From positions 1 to 46,615 of the forward strand of contig CAYXMS010000007.1 in assembly GCA_964466185.1 (NCBI GenBank): a stretch of DNA of 46,615 nt, in the 5' to 3' direction. Positions 40,261 to 46,615 of this stretch are shown here, piece by piece. Position 1 is the stretch's first letter; every line of letters starts with the position of its first letter. The DNA is from CAZTYI01 sp964466185 (GTDB lineage Bacteria > Chlamydiota > Chlamydiia > Chlamydiales > SM23-39). Under the pieces are notes generated by a model, which was not told where the DNA came from, did not search any database, and worked only from the letters and a program-made list of their open reading frames with translations. The translations under genes and the position numbers were made by a program.

Positions 40261-41724
40261 ATGGAATTACCAAATATGAAATCGGTTTTAACTGTGAAAC
40301 ATAAAACATTTACAAAACGGACTGCATTGTGGATTGCGGGTTTATTTTTTTGTTTTTCCTGTACCAACAAACACCAGGTTTATCTAAATATTCTAGAAAA
40401 AGAAAAACGGTCTTTGCCGGCATATGTGGCTCAAAAAAAAGAAGCAGACAAACCTTCTTTGAAGGGCCTTCTTAGTTTGGAAGATGCGGTTAAAATAGCT
40501 TTGCAATATAACAAGCAGCTTTTGGCTATTTTAGAAGAAAAGGCTATTTCCAAAGGGCAGGAGACAGAAGCTATTTCTTTAGTTTTGCCTAAAATAGATG
40601 TCTCTGCCGCTTACAGTCATTTAGATCATACTCTGGTCATTAAAGATAAAAATGTCAAGGTTACTGAACTAGACAATTATTCTTTGGATTTGCAAGTCTA
40701 CCAGCCAATTTTTCATGGTGGAGCTTTGTATGCTGGGATTACATCGGCATTTTTAGCCTGTCATTTATCAGACGAGCAGGTAAAAGGGCAGGTGCAAAAA
40801 ACCATCTATGATGCGGCCAAGGCTTATTTTGATGTGTTGCTTTCGGAGTCCCTTTATCTAGTTAACGAAAAAGCGGTGATTTCTGCCAAAAGTCATTTAG
40901 AAGAAGTTCAAAACAAATTTAAAGAAGGCCTAGCATCTAATTATGATAAAATTAGGGCTGAAGTAGAAGTGACTAATTTTGAGGCCGAATTAATCAAGCA
41001 GCAAAACCGGGTTAATTTAGCGAAAACAGGGCTTTTAAAAATTCTTGGAGCGTCTTTAAAAAGTGAAATTAATTTAAGCAGCAAATTGCATTATGTTTCT
41101 TATGACATGCCGCTGGATAAGGCTTTGCAGACGGCGCTTTTAAATCGCCCTGAGGTTTTATCGGCAGCTTTAGCTGTAGGTATGCAAGAGCAGCAGTTAA
41201 AGGTAGCCAGATCTGACTGGCTGCCCAAGATTAATGGATTTGCCGGCTATAAGTTGGGCAAGCCAGAACCGCAGGCAAATACTACGGATTCCTGGGGTAA
41301 GCAATGGAGTGGGGGCATAAATTTATCCTGGTCTATTTTTGATGGGTTAAGAACCAAAGGGACGGTGGATAAAGGAAAAGCTTTAGTTCGGCAAAGAGAA
41401 TACCAGCTGAAAAATATCAAAGAAATGGTAGCTTTAAATGTAGAGCAGGCGCTTTTGTCTTTACAGGATGCCGATGCTTTAATCAGGTCTCAGAATTTAG
41501 ACCTGAAAAGAGCACAAGAAGGCCTGGAGCTGGCTCAGCTTAATTTTAAAGAGGGCATAGCTTCTGAAATTGTAGTTACCGATGCTCTGTCAGCTACAGC
41601 CCGATCTGAGAGCTTATACTATAGCGCTCTTTACCAGCATGCTCTTTCCCGTTTGAATTTAGATTTATCGATGGGTACTTTATCTGCCAAAGCAATTAAA
41701 TTAAAAAAAGATGCACAAAAATAG
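40261..41724 (+). CDS. TolC/OprM-family outer-membrane efflux lipoprotein
   Basis: A 487-residue outer-membrane factor with two repeated OEP domains of long helices and beta strands: LEDAVKIALQYNKQLLAI, QETEAISLVLPKIDVSAAYSH-like segments, DLQVYQPIFHGG, LNRPEVLSAAL, SDWLPKINGFAGYK and LSWSIFDG. After MKHKTFTKRTALW the sequence GLFFCFSC suggests a lipobox (Cys about 35), so it may be anchored as a lipoprotein like OprM. It forms the exit channel of the RND pump encoded downstream. Confidence 0.9.
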   Translation: MELPNMKSVLTVKHKTFTKRTALWIAGLFFCFSCTNKHQVYLNILEKEKRSLPAYVAQKKEADKPSLKGLLSLEDAVKIALQYNKQLLAILEEKAISKGQETEAISLVLPKIDVSAAYSHLDHTLVIKDKNVKVTELDNYSLDLQVYQPIFHGGALYAGITSAFLACHLSDEQVKGQVQKTIYDAAKAYFDVLLSESLYLVNEKAVISAKSHLEEVQNKFKEGLASNYDKIRAEVEVTNFEAELIKQQNRVNLAKTGLLKILGASLKSEINLSSKLHYVSYDMPLDKALQTALLNRPEVLSAALAVGMQEQQLKVARSDWLPKINGFAGYKLGKPEPQANTTDSWGKQWSGGINLSWSIFDGLRTKGTVDKGKALVRQREYQLKNIKEMVALNVEQALLSLQDADALIRSQNLDLKRAQEGLELAQLNFKEGIASEIVVTDALSATARSESLYYSALYQHALSRLNLDLSMGTLSAKAIKLKKDAQK

Positions 41725-41736
41725 CAGGGCTAAATT

Positions 41737-42990
41737 ATGCAAAAGAAAACAAGAAAAGAGAAAAATACAAGGATATTCCAGATAATCGAGCAGAAGATAA
41801 ATTTAATAAACCGGGCAGTTAGCAAAATCTTGGCGGCTTTTATTTTTTTTGCAATTTCCAGTCTTTTAGCTGAAAAAAGTTTGGTAGAGGATAACTTATC
41901 GGAAAAAATTCAAAATGTCAGTGTCTATATCCCTAAGATTAAAACAGAGGTTTTAAAGGAAAAAACTTTAAAAAATACGATTTTACTAACAGGGGAATTA
42001 GAGTCTTTGGCTGTTGTGAATATTAAAAGTAAAGTACAAGGAAGAATTGAAAGTCTAGCCTTAAAAGATGGCCGTGAGGCATCAGAAACTGTTGAAGTCA
42101 AAGCACAGGATATATTAGCTGTTTTAGATTCTGCTGATTTTAAAACCAGGCTGCAACAGGCAGAAGCTTCTCAAAAAACAGCTGCAATAGCAGTTAGTAT
42201 GGCAAAAACTCTTTTAGAAGATAAAAGCAAAGATAAAACCCGTATGGAAAATCTTTTTGCCAAAGGCGCAATATCTTTAAAACAAAAAGAGCTGGCTCTT
42301 TTGGACTATAGCCGTTGTTGGGAGCAGCTGCAGCAGGCCGAGGCTAGTTTAGAACTGGCCGAAGCATCGGTAGAAAGAGCCCGTCTTTTATATGAAGAGG
42401 CTTTTATTAAAGCGCCTTTTGACGGTGTTTTAGTTAAAAGATATGTTTCATTAGGTGATTTGGTAGGTCCGGGTGTTCCGCTTTTTTGTTTGCAAAAAGC
42501 CGGTGAGCTAAAGCTTTTGATCAAAGTACCGGAAAGGATGATTTCTCAAATCAATCTTGGTACGGAAGTTGAGGTGCAGGTAGATGCCTGGGAAGGCCGG
42601 AAATTTTTATTCAAGATAGAAAAAGTTTATCCTGTAGTTGATCCTCTATCCCGCTGTGTTACTGTGGAACTGAGGATTGATGCAACACAAGCCAAAGTCT
42701 CAGACAGGCAAAAACTTTTTCCGGGCATGTTTGCCAGAGCCAGGTTAATTTTAGAAAAGAAAGAAAATATTTTAGCGGTGCCTGCTTCTTCAATTATCAA
42801 AGGCGGATTTATTTATGTTTTTAGAAATGGCAAAGTGCATTTGACTAAAATTGACTTGGGGTTGAAGGAAAATGATTTGGTAGAGGTGATTTCTGGTTTG
42901 AAAGAGGGTGAAGAAATAGTAGTGTCCGGCCAAAACAAGCTCTCGGATGGAGCGATTGCTGAAAAAGTGGCTAATATTAAAGAATATTAA
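41737..42990 (+). CDS. RND efflux membrane-fusion protein (AcrA/HlyD family)
   Basis: A 417-residue periplasmic adaptor. A basic N-terminus is followed by a hydrophobic segment (ISKILAAFIFFAISSLLA) acting as signal or anchor. Then come LTGELESLAVVNIKSKVQGRIESL (lipoyl half), a helical hairpin (SQKTAAIAVSMAK to QQAEASLELAEASVERARLL), KAPFDGVLVKRYVSLGDLVGPG (second lipoyl half), and a beta-barrel/membrane-proximal region (FPGMFARARLIL, VISGLKEGEEIVVSG). It links the inner-membrane pump to the TolC-type channel. 12 nt after the previous gene, 29 nt before the next. Confidence 0.92.
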   Translation: MQKKTRKEKNTRIFQIIEQKINLINRAVSKILAAFIFFAISSLLAEKSLVEDNLSEKIQNVSVYIPKIKTEVLKEKTLKNTILLTGELESLAVVNIKSKVQGRIESLALKDGREASETVEVKAQDILAVLDSADFKTRLQQAEASQKTAAIAVSMAKTLLEDKSKDKTRMENLFAKGAISLKQKELALLDYSRCWEQLQQAEASLELAEASVERARLLYEEAFIKAPFDGVLVKRYVSLGDLVGPGVPLFCLQKAGELKLLIKVPERMISQINLGTEVEVQVDAWEGRKFLFKIEKVYPVVDPLSRCVTVELRIDATQAKVSDRQKLFPGMFARARLILEKKENILAVPASSIIKGGFIYVFRNGKVHLTKIDLGLKENDLVEVISGLKEGEEIVVSGQNKLSDGAIAEKVANIKEY

Positions 42991-43019
42991 AAAACACTTT
43001 TAAACTAAAAGGATTTAAA

Positions 43020-46000
43020 GTGAAATTATCGCAGTTTTCTGTTTCGAGACCAGTTGCTTCGTTGATGTTATTTTTAGTTTTGCTGATTTTTGGAGTGATC
43101 AGCTTTTTTTTATTGCCGATTGATTTAATGCCTAAAATGGAAATGCCGACAATTTCTGTGATTACCGGCTGGGCTGGCGCCAGCTGTGAAGATGTGGAAA
43201 TGCAGGTAACTAAAAAAATCGAAAATGAACTTAGCACTTTAAATAATCTAAAAGAATTAAATTCTACGACTAAAGAGGGGCTTTCTATTGTAACTTGTGC
43301 TTTTAATTTCAATGGCAATTTAGCGGAAGCGGTCAATGATGTTAGAGAAAAAGTAGAGTTTGTCAAAATGCGACTGCCGTCGGATATCAAAGACCCGATG
43401 ATTTTTAAATTCAATACATCAATGATGCCGATAGCTATTTTTGGAGTGATTGCCAATGAGAGCTTTTATCAAATGCAGGATTTAATTGATGATGAAGTGG
43501 TTACGTCTTTAAAAAGAATCGATGGCGTTGGAGCTGTGCAGTTAATTGGCGACAAGAAAAAGCAGGTGCATGTCAAGCTGGACAAAAACAGGTTGGCAGG
43601 ACTGAACATTTCTCTTTTGGAGATTGAGAAAGCCCTCAATGCCAATAATTTAAACATGCCTGCAGGCAGTATAGTTTTAGGCGATACTGAATATATGATC
43701 AGGATCCCTGGAGAATTTACCCATTTGGATCAAATTAGCCATACAATTGTCAGAAAGCTGCCGGATGCGAATATTTATTTAAAAGATCTGGCTCAGATCG
43801 ATTTTGATTTTAAAGACAACAAGCGTTTTGTTGAGATCAACCATAAAAATGCCATGATGCTTTTTATTCAGAAGCGATCCGGTTCCAATACTATAGAGGT
43901 GGTTAAAAATATTAAAGCTAAAATCCAGCAGATAAAGCCAAAACTGCCTCGTGATATTGAATTTCCGATTATCATGGACTCTTCTGAATTTATCAATCTA
44001 TCAGTGTACAATCTGTTAATTACGGTTGTTTTTGCCTTCTTTTTCGTCAGTTTAATAACTTATTTGTTTTATGGTTCCTGGCGTTCTTCGTTAGCCATTC
44101 TTTTAACCATTCCCTTGGCCTGTTTTGTAGCTTTTGGTTTTATGTATTATTTAGATTGGAGCTTAAATATTATTAGTCTGGCGGCTTTGGCCATAGCTTT
44201 GGGTATGGTGGTAGATAATGCAATTGTGGTTTTAGACAATATATCTAAAAAAAGTGAGTTTTGCGATTTGAAAAAAGCCTCTATTGAAGGTTCTTCTGAA
44301 GTGGGATTGGCAATTTCTGCCAGTACGCTGACAACAATTGTAATTTTTCTGCCTTTGGTATTTGTTAGCAATATAATAGGAGTAATGTTTAAACAGCTAG
44401 GTGGGATTGTAGCAATTACTCTTTTAGCCTCGCTTTTTGCAGCGCTAGCTTTTACTCCCATGTTTGCCAGCAAGCTCTTAAAAAAACAAAAAAACGGCTC
44501 TTTTAAACTAGTAGAAAAAATCTTTTATAAACTTGGCGGTTTTTATAAAAAACTGCTGCAAATAACACTGGTTCACAAAAAGAAAACTTTAGCTTTAGCT
44601 TTGATCTTTTTTTTGTTTTCCCTGCTTTTAATGCCTTTTATTGGAACTGAGTTTATGCCGGCTGACGATACGGGAATGTTAACAGTAACCATTGAAATGC
44701 CGGTGGGTACGCCTGCGGATAAAACAGCTGCTGTTTGTAAAAGGGTGGAAGATTTTATTTTGCACACAGCCGGGATGAAAAATATTGAATATACTTTTTT
44801 CCACTGCGGCGTTTCGGATAATAAAGCGGGTGCTGCTTTTGGCAGAAAAGAAGCGGCTTATATGGGTCAGTGCGGTATTAAGCTGGTTAAGTTGGCCCAA
44901 AGAGATTTTTCAACCAAGGATTTGGCTGTTAAAATTGCACCGTTTTTGCATGATAATCCCTCAATTGCCAAGTTCAATGTAGATGCTGATGATCCGATGT
45001 CCAAAATGATCATGGGATCTGGCAAATCTGTAACGATAGAAATTTTAGGGCATGATTTAAAAACAGCAGAAGATTTGGCATCGCAAGTTTGGAATTTGGC
45101 TGAAAATACTCCAGGCGCCAGTAACATAACTGTCAGTCTGGATGTAGGCAAACCGGAACTGGTAGTTATGCCAGATCGGATAAAAGCAGCTTCCTTGGGA
45201 GTTGATATTTTAAATATTGCTCAGACCCTGCGCACTTATTTTTATGGCAAGGATACTTCTAAATTTCGTACTTTAGAACACGAGTATGATATCCATTTAA
45301 AACTGGGATTGGAGCAAAGAAGTTTTTTAGAAGATATCAAAAGCGTTGAGATTTTAAACAATTATGGGCAGAAAATACGTTTGGACAACATTGCTTCTAT
45401 CGAAGAGAAAAAAGGCCCAATTGAGATTACTAGAGCAAATCAGCAAAGAGTAGTTAGAGTAGAACTGGATACCTATAAAAAATCTTCCGGAGAAGTGGCT
45501 CGGAAGCTGAAAGATAAAATAGCTAGAAATATTTTAGTTCCAGAAAATTTTAAATTAGCTATGGGCGGGATGGCGAAAGAACAAAACGAATCGTTTAAAT
45601 ATTTAAAGTATATGTTTTTATTAGGTTTGCTTTTAGTTTATATGGTGATGGCAGCTCAGTTCGAGTCTTTAAAAAATCCTTTTATTATCATGTTTTCTGT
45701 GCCTTTTGCTTTAACTGGCGGTTTTTTAGCTTTATTTATTTTTCAAACTAATCTGAGCGTACTATCATTTGTGGGTATGGTAATGTTAATTGGCATTGTA
45801 GTGAACAATGGTATTGTATTAGTCGACTGCATTAACCAATTAAGGGCTGAAATGCCCCTCAAAGAAGCTATTCTGTCAGCAGGGGAGAAAAGGCTGCGGC
45901 CTGTGCTTGCAACGACTCTGACGACTATTTGTGGTATGTTGCCGCTTATTTTCAGCAGGGGAGAGGGTTCTGCCATGTGGCGTCCATTGGGAGTTACTGT

Positions 46001-46106
46001 TTTCGGCGGGCTTTTACTTTCAACTTTGGTTACTTTGCTTTTAATTCCTGTTTTATTTGCTATTTTTAACAAAGATAAAACAGCTTTGCAAAAAGAAAAA
46101 AAGTAA
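43020..46106 (+). CDS. RND multidrug/hydrophobe efflux pump, inner-membrane subunit
   Basis: A 1028-residue pump of the AcrB/HAE1 type with 12 predicted helices and two large periplasmic loops: SVSRPVASLMLFLVLLIFG, LPIDLMPKMEMPTISV, GTEFMPADDTGMLTV, MAAQFESLKNPFIIMFSVP and RPVLATTLTTICGMLPL. In the TM4 proton-relay region the motif is GMVVDNAIVVLDN: the AcrB Asp407 equivalent is kept, Asp408 is Asn. TM10 reads GIVVNNGIVLVDC, with Asn where AcrB has Lys940. Such Asn variants occur in other HAE1 relatives, so it may use a different coupling residue set or ion. The start is GTG. Confidence 0.94.
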   Translation: MKLSQFSVSRPVASLMLFLVLLIFGVISFFLLPIDLMPKMEMPTISVITGWAGASCEDVEMQVTKKIENELSTLNNLKELNSTTKEGLSIVTCAFNFNGNLAEAVNDVREKVEFVKMRLPSDIKDPMIFKFNTSMMPIAIFGVIANESFYQMQDLIDDEVVTSLKRIDGVGAVQLIGDKKKQVHVKLDKNRLAGLNISLLEIEKALNANNLNMPAGSIVLGDTEYMIRIPGEFTHLDQISHTIVRKLPDANIYLKDLAQIDFDFKDNKRFVEINHKNAMMLFIQKRSGSNTIEVVKNIKAKIQQIKPKLPRDIEFPIIMDSSEFINLSVYNLLITVVFAFFFVSLITYLFYGSWRSSLAILLTIPLACFVAFGFMYYLDWSLNIISLAALAIALGMVVDNAIVVLDNISKKSEFCDLKKASIEGSSEVGLAISASTLTTIVIFLPLVFVSNIIGVMFKQLGGIVAITLLASLFAALAFTPMFASKLLKKQKNGSFKLVEKIFYKLGGFYKKLLQITLVHKKKTLALALIFFLFSLLLMPFIGTEFMPADDTGMLTVTIEMPVGTPADKTAAVCKRVEDFILHTAGMKNIEYTFFHCGVSDNKAGAAFGRKEAAYMGQCGIKLVKLAQRDFSTKDLAVKIAPFLHDNPSIAKFNVDADDPMSKMIMGSGKSVTIEILGHDLKTAEDLASQVWNLAENTPGASNITVSLDVGKPELVVMPDRIKAASLGVDILNIAQTLRTYFYGKDTSKFRTLEHEYDIHLKLGLEQRSFLEDIKSVEILNNYGQKIRLDNIASIEEKKGPIEITRANQQRVVRVELDTYKKSSGEVARKLKDKIARNILVPENFKLAMGGMAKEQNESFKYLKYMFLLGLLLVYMVMAAQFESLKNPFIIMFSVPFALTGGFLALFIFQTNLSVLSFVGMVMLIGIVVNNGIVLVDCINQLRAEMPLKEAILSAGEKRLRPVLATTLTTICGMLPLIFSRGEGSAMWRPLGVTVFGGLLLSTLVTLLLIPVLFAIFNKDKTALQKEKK

Positions 46107-46257
46107 ATTTAAAATTTGCCAATATGGCTTTACATATGGTTTTAAAAAAGGTATTTTTTCAGTCATTTTTTTGTTTTATTGCTGAACTTAATTTTTAAAA
46201 TTATAAGCATAGGAATTTTAACTACTATTTTTGTAAATATTTAAGGTATAGTGCTTT

Positions 46258-46615
46258 TTAATGGGTTTTTTGCAGGTCATGGATGACATGTGTCACAATT
46301 CCTAAAATTTTGAAGTTCATTTCTTTTGAAATTTCAATTGGAGCGAAAGCAGCATTTTCGGCCTTTAGATATATTTTTTTACCTTTTGCTTGCAAACGCT
46401 TAACGGTAATTTCTCCATTTATGGCTGCAATCACAATTTTACCATTTTTGGGCTCTGCTGTGCTGTCAACAAGCAGAATGTCGCCATTTTGAATTCCGGC
46501 ATTAATCATAGAAAGCCCATTAACTTTAACTAGAAAAGTATCTTTTGGTTTTTTGATTAAAAGTTCATTGAGATCGGTTCTTTTTTCAATTTGGTCATCG
46601 GTGTTGGTAGGTAAG
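46258..46615 (-). CDS. UmuD/LexA-type S24 peptidase, 5' end beyond the window
   Basis: The minus-strand frame runs off the right edge, giving 119 residues of the C-terminal S24 domain: KDTFLVKVNGLSMINAGIQN (Ser nucleophile in GLSM), GDILLVDSTAEPKNGKIVIA, and the Lys general base in GEITVKRLQ, ending near ILGIVTHVIHDL. Spacing and size match UmuD (self-cleaving polymerase V subunit) better than LexA, but the N-terminal part, which would decide between UmuD and a phage-type repressor, is missing. An error-prone polymerase gene (umuC) would be expected downstream on the minus strand, but the efflux operon is there instead, convergent. Confidence 0.8.
   Translation of the reverse strand, partial: LPTNTDDQIEKRTDLNELLIKKPKDTFLVKVNGLSMINAGIQNGDILLVDSTAEPKNGKIVIAAINGEITVKRLQAKGKKIYLKAENAAFAPIEISKEMNFKILGIVTHVIHDLQKTH

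Noticed and set aside
42977..43456. A 159-codon minus-strand frame antisense to the start of the RND pump gene
   Set aside because: It is fully inside a well-supported coding gene and its composition (Ser/Thr/Ile/Leu-rich) is that of an antisense shadow.
46107..46257. Spacer between the RND pump and the peptidase gene examined for a bidirectional terminator
   Set aside because: AT-rich without a stem longer than six pairs.

Overview
The window is AT-rich bacterial DNA (roughly one third G+C by eye, not counted) from a member of the Chlamydiota, most likely an environmental (amoeba- or arthropod-associated) lineage rather than a classical Chlamydia. The evidence is gene content and order as I remember them from C. 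trachomatis. Positions 876-5346 follow the CT421-CT425 block: chi-like protein, two tiny basic proteins, YbeY, CBS/CorC protein, DUF3604 protein. Positions 15636-18788 follow rpmG-permease-LolD (CT150-152). Positions 20040-24887 follow kdsB-pyrG-ruvX (CT182-184). A SET-domain protein, a PPi-dependent phosphofructokinase, a Lys/Arg/Thr-only mini-histone and a possible nucleotide-transporter relative fit the same phylum. Features that are not classical-Chlamydia-like are GalE, UDP-glucose dehydrogenase, a complete RND efflux operon, a UmuD/LexA-type peptidase and IS200/IS605 remnants.

Layout. 1-850: right end of an IS200/IS605-type element whose body lies left of the window, a DUF378 membrane protein, AT-rich spacer with hairpins, and the 45-residue histone-like gene. 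876-6853 (minus): the conserved CT421-425-like cluster and two tandem DUF502 membrane proteins. 6927-15540 (minus): a long co-directional run of 3-methyladenine glycosylase, RNase R, FolD, an MreD-like membrane protein, GalE, an initiating sugar-phosphate transferase, a polyprenyl synthase and UDP-glucose dehydrogenase, mixing RNA decay, folate, isoprenoid and surface-polysaccharide functions. 15636-19892 (minus): lipoprotein-export ABC transporter (LolD plus an oversized LolC/E), L33 and TsaD. 20040-24887: ruvX, pyrG and kdsB (minus), interrupted by two plus-strand paralogous genes of unknown function and bracketed by a 47-bp repeat derived from ruvX. 24888-25556: a decayed IS605-like element with divergent tnpA and tnpB fragments.

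25557-28854 (plus): PPi-PFK, SET-domain methyltransferase and a TrmH-type RNA methyltransferase. 28828-30740 (minus): a small charged protein, a polysaccharide deacetylase and a family 2 glycosyltransferase. 30873-34657 (plus): GMP reductase/IMPDH-family enzyme, HD-domain phosphohydrolase and an MFS/NTT-like transporter. 34809-38738 (plus): four unrecognised proteins; the last has a bilobed hydrophobic segment typical of inclusion-membrane (Inc) proteins plus C-terminal leucine-rich repeats. 38800-39426: a BamE/SmpA-like lipoprotein. 39486-46106 (plus): TetR regulator, TolC-type outer-membrane lipoprotein, membrane-fusion protein and RND pump in one operon, with two near-identical 14-bp palindromes over the promoter and start codon. 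46258-46615 (minus): a UmuD/LexA-type peptidase running off the right edge.

The most interesting points are the ruvX-fragment repeat around the inserted gene pair, the Inc/LRR candidate cluster, the twin operator of the efflux operon, the decayed IS605 with the partner end at position 1, and the degenerate active sites in the DUF3604 protein and YbeY. No tRNA, rRNA or CRISPR array was seen.
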